Shown here one piece after another: positions 9,334 to 19,337 of a stretch of 31,153 nt of DNA. The stretch is from contig CAAAJI010000049.1 in assembly GCA_900642245.1 (NCBI GenBank), positions 11,384 through 42,536 on the forward strand. Reading direction: 5' to 3'. A program made the translations under genes and the position numbers. Below the pieces are notes generated by a model. It saw only the letters and a program-made list of their open reading frames with translations. It searched no databases and was not told where the DNA came from. The stretch's first letter is position 1, and each line of letters begins with the position of its first letter. This stretch comes from Fragilaria radians. Its lineage: Eukaryota > Bacillariophyta > Fragilariophyceae > Fragilariales > Fragilariaceae.

Positions 9334-11313
9334 CTATTTTGGAATCGATTTTTCAGAGTATGAACCTCGCTTAACCTTCCTTACATGGAGATTGTGCTTT
9401 CCACGAATAGAATTCACCCCTCGCTTAGTAGATTTTTGGTAAACATGAGACTGAACATCCCATTCCACAAAAGAGTCATCAATTAGGTCGATTTCTTCAC
9501 GTCTTAACGGTTGGTTGAAAGATGGATTATAATCCTGATCATAATGTCTCCTTTCGAAATCACGACGGAAAATGTCTTTCCTGTCAAGTCTAATCAAACC
9601 ACGTTAAAACACTTGGAAGCAAATGAATACAATCAACTGTTGAACTTACTCTTGAATAGACTCTCGAGTCATTCGACTCATTAGTTCCACTTGCGCAATC
9701 AAAGACGACTTTTGCTCTTGCTCCACGACAGCTTCCATTGTTCCAACTAAAAGGCTAGGAATAAGAATCGCACTCAGTTCAGGTTCCATCATTGCCTTCT
9801 TGAACTCTTGTGTCTTCGTTAATTCACCCAATTCAAATTTATTCAATACCAGCGCCATTGCCGCTTTACGAAGACGCCTCAAAGGATTTCCAGTTAACTG
9901 CTCATGTTTTGTACACATACTTAGGGCTTGGACGATGTTTGAAGTGCTCAATAGGGAGCACGCGGCAACTTCGCACATCAATGACATTCTTGGAAATTTG
10001 GCCTCTTCGGCAAGTACAATCCCGGCTAATGTCGCAGCGAATGAAACTCGTGGATGCTTAGTTGATTCTTTCCAACTACGTGGATCATTGAGAGATAAAT
10101 ATTCGCCTTCTTTGATACAAGGTTTCCATGCCGCTTCAAACGCTTCTTGTCCCAAGCACATAATTGAGTTGGTATAGCAATATTCAAGAAGAAGCTTGAC
10201 TGCATCAGGAGAGTGGTTCGGTATTGTCACCCAAATTATCTCTGAATTATTTGCACGCAGGAGTTCTGGTGATTCTGATCTAATTTTGGATGTGAATGAA
10301 ATATGGTCATCTTCTTCATCGTTTTCGATCTTAGTTGCCCCTTCGGATTGTATATCTTTCTCCATTGATGAAAGACACGAAAGAGATTCGATCCCATAGT
10401 CACCATCGTCGCTTTCCCCAGAAAAAGGCTGATCCCCTAAGCTGCTGATGTGTGTTATTGAGATACTTGATCTTTTGTTCAGTCCTGCTTTCGCTTGTTG
10501 AATCAGTCCATCAAGCCATTTGCTACGCTTAGAAAGGATTGCTGAGTGTCCACGAAGTTTGTTATTGCAGCGCTTTTCATTGACAGCACTTTCATCCGAA
10601 AGAATTCCTTGGCATTCAAGAATCATATCTGAGCCAATACATTCTGTCATGAGAAATCTCATGTTTTCAAAGTAGATAACATCTAATTCTCTTTGAATCA
10701 TTGCACCCTCTTCTTCTAGTGCCCTTTCATCTTTGGTTGATCTTCGAACCCGAATACGATCTCTTTTCATTAGAGCTGATGCTTCTGCAGTATCAGACGA
10801 GCAAAGTATAGCGCAATGAACAAACTCAAGGTCTTCGGTGCGGATTTTAGTGTTGTTATTTAGTGCGTGTTCATTTGCAAAATCAACGTAACGCTCGAAA
10901 ACTGATCCTAACTTGGATGATTTTTCTAATCCAATACAGACAGAGACCCCTAAGGAAAGTACAGGATGCCCATCAAGATATGGTATATTTTCAACGCATT
11001 CCAGATACAAGGTCTAAATCAAGAAAGAAAATGTTAGGAAAACAATTACACTACGAATGAACAATGCAGGGTATTTTTGTTGCACTGCAACGGGATTACT
11101 TACAAGATCACACTCATTGGCATTTGTTTTCTTGCTATCTCCTGGTACCACTATTCCACCATCCAAACTACCATCTGGATTACGAGGCAATTGATTGTCT
11201 TCTTCGATATTGGCCGGTTCGTTCCTTGGGACTCCGGCGTTCTCAATTAGAATGATTTCGTTTTGCTGGATTACCAGCGCAGCATTATCAACGTTGATGA
11301 TTCTGTTATCCAT
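9334..11313 (-). CDS. ubiquitin-like (SLD type) plus BTB/POZ domain protein
   Basis: Three exons (11313-11104, 11013-9650, 9589-9334) are joined by GTAAGT..AG introns of 90 and 60 nt with matching phases; the product is about 609 residues. A low-complexity N-terminus precedes a ubiquitin/Rad60-SLD-like region (about 72-161), with SLGVSVCIG, KLGSVFERYVDF, LEFVHCAIL and DTAEASALMKRDRIRVR. A short helix leads to a BTB-like fold from about 199 (DMILECQG, then LRGHSAILSKRSKWLDGLI), interrupted by about 100 acidic residues and resumed at VTIPNHSPDAVKLLLEYCYT. Helical sequence and a basic tail follow. BTB proteins are often CUL3 ubiquitin-ligase adaptors, so this may be one; that is inference. Exon 3 has a second in-frame AG 9 nt downstream, so a three-residue alternative is possible. 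Confidence 0.65.
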
Positions 11314-12839
11314 CTTCTATGAGTATATCCTTTATCAGAGATTTGGAATGAATCAAGCTACCTTCCAAAGGAACGAGTTCACGATTTCTAATGCAATATA
11401 GCGGAGAGTTCCAGTTAAACTGTTGAACAGGAACCCTGATTTACACAGGGGGGTAAGCTGACGATAGTACAGTGATTCCTTATTCCGACGCTTTTCAACA
11501 CATTTCAAGATAATTGGATGATAATTTTTGACCCCAAAATTTTTTGAATTGAATTTTACAGTTCTCCAACGCAGTAGTTGTTTTTGACTTTCGGAACGGG
11601 AATTCAGGGTGGAGGTTGAGGTTGAGAATACGGAAATAAGGGAAAATTTGATGTTGATTTACAAATTTGTTTTATTTGAAGAGCCTAATAAATCATATCA
11701 TTGATTGCCGCAACGCACTTTTCCTGTCTATTTCCATCGCTTTGGAAAGGAAATTTCATTTAGAGGCATGGTGTAAACACTATTTTTACTGTAAATTGCG
11801 TATCCATATTTCGTGCAATGTGACCACACTACTTGTTGAATTATACTATGAATCCAAGTAGTTTAATCTAATTCATTTTTCTAACATCTGTAACTCTTCA
11901 CTGTTTCAAGTTACTTCAAGCATTGGAGTTTGAGAATTATTCAGTTCATAGTGATAATGATTAACATGTTGTAGTTGTTTGTTATATGCCTGAATCAAAT
12001 GTTTACAGCAAATACGTTTGGCAGGGATCAGCCTGAGGCATTGCGAACACCTCCATGCTATTTTTCAAATCTAATTTGTTTGATAAAAACTATTTTGTCA
12101 CCTAACAAAATGTGCATCTTTGTCTAGTTCAATGATAACATTTATCCCTGAATAGTAACCTGTCATTGATCTGTTCATTAAAGCATAAGTCTCTTATGTT
12201 TTATTAGATAGCTGACTAGTAATTGATATGTTTTTCATGACAAGATCAGATTTGACTGGTTAACTGTGTAAGATTTAATTTTATTCATGGTTTTATGCAG
12301 CATCATCATTCTGAACCTTTATCGTATAGAACTTCAGTTCTGAAGTGTTAATTCGAGAATTCCTTGGTGTCTGAAAATTAAAGGAGTGCTCCGGAATTTC
12401 TAGTGCCTCCTGTTCCCGCCCCCTCCCCTCCCCCTTTTTCATTAAATGATGAAGATAATGAACCTGTACTTGGACTAATTCAGTGCCTAATCCGCCTTTA
12501 GACGCTAATCCTCATGAGTCTAATTATGCAATTTTTGAAGTTTGCCAAAATTAAGGGATTTCATTGAATTGGTTTTGATAATCCCGGATGCTAATTAGCA
12601 TACTTGGCCTACTTCATTCTTGTCTATGAATATATTGGCATTCGTAACTTCAACAGATTCAAGCGTGATTGGTTATTCATAAGGGCATGAAAAATTTGGT
12701 GCGTTGTCTTGCTTTCAAACCGATTGATGGCATTTGGAATCACGATGTAATATAATATGTCTGTTATCTTTTGGAACATTTTGACAACCTCGCGAAAAAT
12801 GATACAACAGTTTGTCATTCGTCTCAGCCTTTTCCATCC
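11314..12839. other. 1.5-kb divergent intergenic region
   Basis: This region separates the BTB gene (minus) from the methyltransferase gene (plus). Small ORFs in it look random. It holds a C/T tract at about 12407-12440 that is almost pure pyrimidine at its right end. No retroelement motif or RNA gene was recognised. It presumably holds both promoters. Confidence 0.45.
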
Positions 12840-13490
12840 ATGACAATATTTTCTTATTCAGTTCAACGCCTTCATCCCATGATACCATCAAGATGTAATC
12901 TAAAAAGATTTATTCGCCAGAACGTTTTTTGGGTCCAACATGCTTCACATCGACCTTACTCTTTTGACCCTACAAAATTGGATCCTTCCTTGATTAGTTC
13001 AATGGGATCTTGTATGGAGGTTGCATCGTTGAGCCCTTTTCTTCCAGTTTCAGATGAAGTGTCTTTCAAAATGCTAGAAATGGCCAATGCTAGTAAGGAA
13101 GATATACATTATGAGTTGGGTTCGGGTGATGGCAGAGTCAACCTTCGTGCCATCAATAGTCCCTTCTCCGTTAAAAAGTCTGTTGGGATTGAAATCGATG
13201 TTAGGCTAATTGAAATATCAAAGGAGAGAACAAGCAACACTTCCAATGTTACGTTTCATCTTGCAGATTTGATGGATTCTCGTCATTTCATGTGGAGGGA
13301 AATGGAAGAAGAGGCATCCGTTGTTACTATGTATTTTGTTCAAAACGCACTTCTAAATATTCGCGAGTCACTAGAGAAGGTAAGGAAACCAGGTTGTCGC
13401 ATAGTCACATGTGGCTATCCTATTCCATCTTGGAAGCCCGATCAAGTCGAGAAAAAGATGGGGCTTATGATCTATCTTTATAAGGGCTGA
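12840..13490 (+). CDS. FAM173/ATPSCKMT-like SAM methyltransferase
   Basis: This is a single exon of 216 residues from the first in-frame ATG; the longer frame upstream has no ATG. The N-terminal 50 residues are rich in Arg, Ser and Phe with few acids and resemble a mitochondrial presequence. SAM-binding motif I is YELGSGDGRV (91-100) and the acidic end of beta-2 is GIEID (116-120). Later come FHLADLMD, VVTMYFVQNALLN and a C-terminal CGYPIPSWKPD block. This is the layout of the FAM173 family, whose animal members methylate Lys of the mitochondrial ATP synthase c-subunit or adenine nucleotide translocase. Whether this protein shares those substrates is inference. It converges on the next gene with 80 bp between stops. 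Confidence 0.7.
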   Translation: MTIFSYSVQRLHPMIPSRCNLKRFIRQNVFWVQHASHRPYSFDPTKLDPSLISSMGSCMEVASLSPFLPVSDEVSFKMLEMANASKEDIHYELGSGDGRVNLRAINSPFSVKKSVGIEIDVRLIEISKERTSNTSNVTFHLADLMDSRHFMWREMEEEASVVTMYFVQNALLNIRESLEKVRKPGCRIVTCGYPIPSWKPDQVEKKMGLMIYLYKG

Positions 13491-13570
13491 TATTTTTTAT
13501 TTGATATCTGATGGTAAATTGCTCATATTAATAGATGATAGATTTAAATGTAATAAAAAATGAATTCTCG

Positions 13571-14530
13571 TTACATTTCGTCAGCGACATCGTCACGAAA
13601 TTCCTTACTTTTACGCCGTTTCGTTGAACTTCCGCTTGCAGCAGCCCTACGCTTCTTCAGCTCTTGGGCATCCTTTCGTTTTTGTGCTGCAGTTCCTTTG
13701 GGTACACCCAGAAATGGTTCCAAGCTTGGCCAGATTTGTTTCGTCCAAGCTTTCCGAAACTTTTTATAAAGTGTTCCAAGATTATACTGAACATTTCGAG
13801 CGGCAGTCTTAATCGGCTGAGGGGCGTAGGTGTTGAATTGAGTTTGAATGTAATCTCGAGTTTCGTAAAGCTTTTCAAAAGCCAATGTCATTGCTGCTTC
13901 GTCTTGTTCCCAATCTAAAAAGTATCCGTAATCTTGGTATTTTCGTTCCAATGATTTGATTAGTTTCGGATAATCTCCGTAATACTTAGAAAGAATTTTA
14001 GGAACTTCCGATATCTTGGCTGGATCATGCTTCTCGTAAAAGGAAAGCACTCTCCTTTTTGGTGTTTGGCCGATTCCGAGTCGGTATCCAATAGCACCTA
14101 ACACATTATTTTTTGCCATGAACGAGCCAAAATAGTCAGTAGCGTAAATAAGCGCAGGGATTAATGTTGTGCCAACCATGAGGATAAGCAAAATCAATGG
14201 AGTCGTTTTGATTCCCCTTCCAGTTCCGGACACAGCACCTGCGGCCTTGGCTGCTCTTTTCGTGTACTTGCTGGAATCCGATTTGGTCGCTGAACTTTTA
14301 GACTTCTTACTTGGTAATGGTAATACTAAATTCCCATCATCCTGGTCTTCATCTTCATCCACCGTTTCCACAATTGGAGGCGACCGAGATGGTGCATTGG
14401 TTAAATCCTCCTCGTCACTGCTACTATCCGGATCGATATTTTGGTTACCATCGATCATATCTGTGACAATCTTTCGTGCTTCCTTTCGCTGCTCCTTTCG
14501 ACGTGCCTTTCCTTCGTTTCCTCTTGCCAT
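13571..14530 (-). CDS. single-span membrane protein, function unknown
   Basis: The protein has 319 residues from the ATG at 14530; the extension above it begins with TTG and was not used. The order is: basic coil (MARGNEGKARRKEQRKEARK), an acidic Ser/Asp-rich linker, a second basic Ser/Lys linker, one transmembrane helix at about 110-130 (PLILLILMVGTTLIPALIYA), and a helical domain. The helical domain contains RVLSFYEKHDPAKISEVP, then KYYGDYPKLIKSLERKYQDYG (164-204). The F-Y-x-K-x-D-P-x-K pattern followed by a K-Y-x-G-x-x-x-x-L-x-x-x-L-x-x-K-Y unit occurs in other algal proteins as I recall it, but I cannot name a family. The C-terminus is strongly basic. It shares a short bidirectional promoter with the next gene. 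Confidence 0.7.
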   Translation of the reverse strand: MARGNEGKARRKEQRKEARKIVTDMIDGNQNIDPDSSSDEEDLTNAPSRSPPIVETVDEDEDQDDGNLVLPLPSKKSKSSATKSDSSKYTKRAAKAAGAVSGTGRGIKTTPLILLILMVGTTLIPALIYATDYFGSFMAKNNVLGAIGYRLGIGQTPKRRVLSFYEKHDPAKISEVPKILSKYYGDYPKLIKSLERKYQDYGYFLDWEQDEAAMTLAFEKLYETRDYIQTQFNTYAPQPIKTAARNVQYNLGTLYKKFRKAWTKQIWPSLEPFLGVPKGTAAQKRKDAQELKKRRAAASGSSTKRRKSKEFRDDVADEM

Positions 14531-14738
14531 GACCACAACTTGATGTAGAACTCTTTGATGTATGAATTTTGTCACTCTCCACGTGTTGTTTGAACGAGAG
14601 GAAAGCAAAGGTTTGTCCTTCTATCATGACTTCCAAAAATGTAGACTACTACGACTAACAGTCTTTTCTCTCCAGGACTAAGATGTATGTACTACCGGTA
14701 GTACTAGCACTGACTCATGTTCATTCCTTGTACTGACA
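14531..14738. promoter_or_regulatory. bidirectional promoter with 16-bp palindrome
   Basis: Only 208 bp separate the ATGs of two divergent genes. The spacer contains a perfect 16-bp palindrome (GTACTACCGGTAGTAC, 14689-14704), 34 bp before the plus-strand ATG. It could be an operator for a dimeric factor, but a random palindrome of this length is expected about 0.5 times in a window this size, so the evidence is weak. Confidence 0.4.
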
Positions 14739-15182
14739 ATGCTGGCAGCGGCAACAAAGGTGCTTTCACATGAAGAAATTGAAAATCAACTTATTGCTAG
14801 CTTGCTTCAGGAGCAATTCCAAGTCTTCGAGGAATATTGTCAACTTCAAACACTTTTGAACAGAGAAATACTTGAAAAAGATCGACGCTTTCAAGGCATG
14901 AACTTGAATTTGAGGAGCATTGAACTAATGAAAACTCTCGAAAAAGTAAAGAATGTTATGAAATTGCTTCTAGGCAAGACATTGCAAGGGGAGAAAAGAA
15001 TGGATGCTCTAATGCGTCATTTAAACGTTTCAAAAAGAGTTCTTTGCACCATCTTTGAAAATGGGGCGAAATTACATCCTAACGGTATACCTTTGACAAA
15101 CGATAACGTTGAAATCAAGACCGTAGCCCTTTCCACTCTACAAGCTAGTAGCTTACTGCTTCAAAGAAATCTTTCGATCTGA
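14739..15182 (+). CDS. small helical/coiled-coil protein, unknown function
   Basis: The ORF encodes 147 residues from an ATG and is almost entirely predicted helical, with heptad-like Leu and charged residues at about 10-100 (EEIENQLIASLLQEQFQVF, then LMKTLEKVKNVMKLLLGK). It has no signal peptide, membrane helix or cofactor motif. I do not recognise a family. The divergent arrangement with the membrane-protein gene over 208 bp and a codon pattern like its neighbours argue that it is real. Confidence 0.6.
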   Translation: MLAAATKVLSHEEIENQLIASLLQEQFQVFEEYCQLQTLLNREILEKDRRFQGMNLNLRSIELMKTLEKVKNVMKLLLGKTLQGEKRMDALMRHLNVSKRVLCTIFENGAKLHPNGIPLTNDNVEIKTVALSTLQASSLLLQRNLSI

Positions 15183-15615
15183 GACTCCAGCTCTATACCT
15201 TCCTCTTTACAATTTTTATCGACTCAGATTTTCGGAATGAGACTGATTTATGCATGAACGCTCCAGCATTAAGTCAGCTTTGTGGCGCGCTTCTTTGCAC
15301 AATAATCTCTTGAACACGTATATTGCATCTTTGACGGAGATTGCATAACTGATTCCTTCCGCTATCTTTAGTGAGTTTATACCGGTTTACTACTTTCCAG
15401 TGCATCTTTCAATTTAATTAGTTAATATTGTGACAACAGATTATGTTTTGCATTCCACCTTTTGAATGCTGTTATACAAGAAATGGATTGAAAAAAGGAT
15501 AAAGTTGTTGCCATCCATATAGTCCACATTTTATTGCCATCACCACCACTCCCGACAGCTCATTTGATCTTTTCTTTAGTTTAATAAGTTAATACAATTT
15601 GTCACTTAAAGATCT
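15183..15615. other. intergenic, nothing recognised
   Basis: AT-rich sequence after the small helical protein gene. No ORF, repeat or RNA gene could be supported. Confidence 0.4.
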
Positions 15616-15755
15616 CTTACTGCCATTAAGGAGCACATAATTTCTGCAAGGTTTGCCAAGACTCTCTCGAGACGTTGGATTGACAAATTTTTGAAGAGGC
15701 ATCCCAACTTATCCCTATAGGGAGCTCAAGTGACCAAGAGCTCAGGTTGACTTAA
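15616..15755 (+). mobile_element. pogo/Tc5-type (CENP-B HTH) transposase scrap
   Basis: One frame reads FAKTLSRRWIDKFLKRHPNL followed by SL, a stop, then GAQVTKSS. The W-x-x-x-FLKRHPxLSL core is the signature of the second helix-turn-helix (HTH_Tnp_Tc5/CENP-B N-terminal) of pogo-like transposases, and the residues after the stop correspond to the usual basic S-x-A-R segment. Only about 45 codons remain, with stops inside. No DDE catalytic domain was seen. Confidence 0.5.
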
Positions 15756-17457
15756 CTAAAAAGGACTACATGGAAGAGACCGCTATAAAGCAATTGCTTT
15801 ACTGATTGTATATATTTTTACAACTTCTACTCTTTTATTCCAACTTTTAGACGTGTCAGTTTATTAGCCCTTCAAAACTTGCAACATTGAACATTGTCTC
15901 TGGGTTTTGAGCCAGAAGATTATGGCCATCAACAATGGACCCAGTGTTGATGGGAACAAGGTTCAAATTGAACCCTGTATGCGAACAATTGTCCGGACAG
16001 TTTGAAATTTGAGGAACACATTAGATGACAATAACCAAAAGCTTACTGAAATTGAATGAGCTTGCAATTTAGTAGCAGTGTAGCACCATTAACACTAGCA
16101 TCCATGTAGAATCAGTAGACATTGGACTATTAATTGACAATCATTTTTGACCATTCTTAACATGTTAACTAAAACAAAATGAGAAACCTTTCTACGCACA
16201 TCTATTACACCTGCTCTGATATTAGCTATACCTAAAATTTGAGTACTAGTTGTACAAGAAATAATGCAGTTTTTCAATTTTGGCTAATGGTCCCGATTCG
16301 GGGCCATACTTAATATTTACACTACTATTATACTCATAAAAAAATTAAGATTAAAATGGCAAAAACTACAGAAAAATACTAGAATCTAACTCTTGATTTC
16401 CTCGCTAATTTCCATTTCAACAACCTTCCTGTAAATGAGAGAACATCATCAAGCATGACATTTACCCTCTAACACTCTTCCTACAATATTTATCCAGAAC
16501 TCAGCTATTAATCAATAAGTTATTTAAGAATAGCTTCTACTCTTAAGAGTCTTTGCAAAGAGATCCTCCTAGATCTCTTCAGATGTCACAAGCTCAATTT
16601 CAATCATCCATTTGTCAATCCTCTCTCTTCTATACTTGTCGTTCTTGAATCCTGTATTACAATCATTCTAGGGGCACTTCCCACACTTTTTCATCTGTAT
16701 GTCTCATTTTCAGTCAGTTTTTCCTGTGAAATGAGTCACCCTTTGCAGCTCTGTAACATGACCAGGAGATGCCCCATCTGTCGCATTGGTCTTGAGTGTT
16801 TAAACAAGTATTTCTGGTACCTTATTTTGGATCGATATCAATTTTGAAGAGTTTCATCAACTTTCTCTCCTTTTGTAGGCCTCGCAACGAAAACGCAAGT
16901 GCTGAAGGTGGTATGAATCTTCAATTCATTTCTCTTTCAAAAATTTACTAACTTGCCATTTTTGATAAAGATTTCTTCACCAAATCCTTCATAAACTTTA
17001 TAACCAGATAGTTGGTTATGCTTTTAGACTGAAAGCATCTTTGGTCCATCAATTTTGCTATTCATCAATCATTCATCTCCAGTAAGGATCCCAATGTCAA
17101 TAAAGATGCAGAGTCCCCTTCCTGCAAAACGATATATGGATCGTAATTCGTTGTTGTTATGGCCCAAATCGATGATAACCATATTAAATCTTTTGTGCCA
17201 TTGTCTGACAGCCTGAAGCAATGAATTTTGTAAGCTTCGACTCTTTTCTTTCTGCAATCTTAGGATTCCTTTCAACATTGTAACTTTGCCTCAATCCCAT
17301 GAAATTATTCACATGGAAAATTATGATTGAACTTGGGTGCTATCTATTGTTGCATCGTCGATATTTTTGATTGACGATTCGATCGTGGGAGAAATTTCCT
17401 GGATAATTTGATACATCAATTCTTGAATTGAATTAAAATAATGTAAAACTTGTAGAA
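15756..17457. other. gene-free stretch left of the copia element
   Basis: Short ORFs on either strand have no recognisable domain and poor composition. A small inverted repeat GGTTC..GAACC lies near 15960-15975; it is not part of a tRNA. I see nothing else that can be supported. Confidence 0.4.
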
Positions 17458-17679
17458 TGTCGAATCTACCAAAGATAAGAGTGTAATCGAAGTAATCAGG
17501 ATTGTCACCGGATTCAACGATTTGAAGTAGCAAGTAAAACCAAATGTGTGCATGGCAAAGGAGAACTAGCAACTAATCACTTATAGTCATAATTTGGCAA
17601 GCACAGTCTTTTAATAATCATGTATAAGGCGTTAGAGTAAAAAACATACTTCGAAGTATTGTAGCGCTTTTTTCTGACA
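17458..17679 (+). repeat. left LTR of the copia element
   Basis: It begins with TG and shares two conserved blocks with the copy at 19338. It probably ends with CTGACA, followed by AATTG, a spacing normally seen before a copia primer-binding site; a clear PBS is no longer readable. The right end is uncertain. Confidence 0.65.
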
Positions 17680-17808
17680 ATTGAAAGTTGAATTGTGGCA
17701 GAAACTTGAGCTCGGTGTGAACAGTCATATCATTGAAGTACCAAGGTGAATAGTTGAAAAGAAGAGGAAGAGAAGAACTGATTAGTTTATATACAACGCA
17801 AAACCAGC

Positions 17809-18280
17809 ATGGATGAGGAAACATTTGAGAGGGGTGGAAAGGTTCCAACTTTGGATGACGAGATTCAAAATTTCCCCACCTTGTGGAAGAAGGTCTTTGC
17901 ATACGCCATAATGGTGCGCATTAAGTGCATTCTGAAGGAAGAGAGAGACAACCCCTTACCAGAAATAGATGTGGGTGAGATAGACAGCAAAACTGAAGAT
18001 GAAGGCAAGTTGGCTTGGTTAGCTGTTAGAAAGAATGAGTTAGCTATGACAAGTTTTTCCATTGATTTCATAACCTACAATGCAATGGACATCCTTTATG
18101 CTGCCTGTACTGAGAATTGACCCGATGGATTAATGTTTAAGAAGTTGTTCAAGAGATACAGACTCCTTAATGCTGTGTTGAAAGTGGAAGTGTGCCATTT
18201 TCTTTCCAATATTTGAATGAAAAGAGGCACTGATCTATTTTATTTGAAATCCTGACCATCATCCAAAACCAGTATTTTCA
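17809..18280 (+). pseudogene. copia-type gag remnant
   Basis: An ATG-started frame of 103 codons carries ARKKNDLA-like RKNELAMTSFSIDF and AMDILYAAC. It runs through a stop at 18118-18120 into PDGLMFKKLFKRYR, then KVEVCHFLSNI and, past a second stop, MKRGTDLF. This is the gag pattern of algal LTR elements (...KNDLA..S..MAF....M..I..A....WPDGLA......L..RY.P.D...KVELR..L....MKKG.DP..LF). It is a broken relic inside the element at 17458-19615, not a host gene. Confidence 0.75.
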
Positions 18281-18699
18281 GGACTTAGGCTTCCAAAAGG
18301 AAAGGTAATTGAATTCGTCTTAGACCTAGCATGTGAGGAAAACAGACCTATCCTGTTGATTGTAGGAAGAATGAAGGGAGAGAGTTTGCCAGTTCAAGAT
18401 TTAGAGCAAGCAGAGTGTGTGTAATATAGGCAATTAAATCGTAATCATATCGGAAAGTGATCAGGTGAAATGTTGCTAGCTCAATTTATGGGAATGCGCT
18501 ATTTAGCCAGTCATAATTTAAAGTTTTGCAGATGAGTTCAATGCAAGCCAGATCTTAAGATGCAAACACCTGCATCACACGGCAGCGCATTTGTTCCTGG
18601 AGCGTTGGAGGACCAGATACGCCCACAAAAATAAAAGATCAATCATCCAGAGTTGGAAAATTGTTGTATTTGTCAAGGTGGAGTCCACTAGACTTTCAG

Positions 18700-19325
18700 A
18701 ATAAAACTACGTTGGTATTTCATGACAGTAACGTTGGCACGCAAGAAAAAGAATGAGAAGCTCGATGTCATTTCGTTAGAACAATAGGAATGGATCAGTT
18801 TATACCTGCCAAAAGGTGAGTGGAGTGGTGATTTGAAGAAAAAATGTTAGCTTGAAACATATGAGATCTTGGATTCCGATTACACCAAGGAGACGCAAAG
18901 GAGAAAAGTTTAAGTGGATATTCTACTTTTTTGAATGGAGCCCATATTACAGCAAAAGAAGTAAAATTCAAGAATGTGTAACTCTTTTTATGACCAACGC
19001 TTAGTTGGTGGCTGTTACACATTGTATTCAGGACTTGCTCTATTTTCGAAATGTGGTAGAATCTATGTTTTTAAAAGTTAAGGTTCCAATGAGAACCGAA
19101 GTGTAATACAAGGGAGCTAAAGACTTTATACACAACTGGAGTGTTGGTGGTAGGACAAGACATGTGGGAGTAAGATTCAATTTTTTGAGAGAGCTAAACA
19201 AAGATGGTATTACTGTTGTTTTTATTGGATTAGTACACACAACAACTGTTCTGATGTCACTATAAATAACTTACCTACAAGCCTTTATAACAGGTTTGTG
19301 TTGATGAAGATGATCCGAAGATTAC
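18700..19325 (+). pseudogene. copia pol C-terminal (RNase H) remnant
   Basis: Frames shift among DSDYTKETQRRKSLSGYSTF followed by LNGAHITAKE (the copia SDYA-D--TRKS-SG block), QDLLYFRNVVESMFLKVKVP, then KGAKDFIHNWSVGGRTRH, VGVRFNFLRELNKDGI and NLPTSLYNR. The order and spacing are those of the copia RNase H end up to the D-FTKNL motif, here decayed to DVTINNL. Multiple stops show that it is dead. Confidence 0.8.
18973..19023. repeat. imperfect inverted repeat within pol remnant
   Basis: AATGTGTAAC (18973-18982) is inverted as GTTACACATT (19014-19023). An inner pair ACCAAC/GTTGGT lies between them. It sits inside the decayed copia pol and is probably accidental. Confidence 0.4.
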
Positions 19326-19337
19326 TTCTTGGGAGGG

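Noticed and set aside
15955..15980. GGTTCAAATTGAACC, resembling a tRNA T-arm
   Set aside because: The loop has five bases instead of seven, and no acceptor, D or anticodon arms can be drawn around it.
16095..16277. 60-codon minus-strand ORF
   Set aside because: No family resemblance, no ATG context or supporting neighbour; likely random.
18973..19023. Hairpin as a regulatory RNA
   Set aside because: It falls inside decayed copia RNase H sequence and is imperfect, so chance or element sequence explains it.
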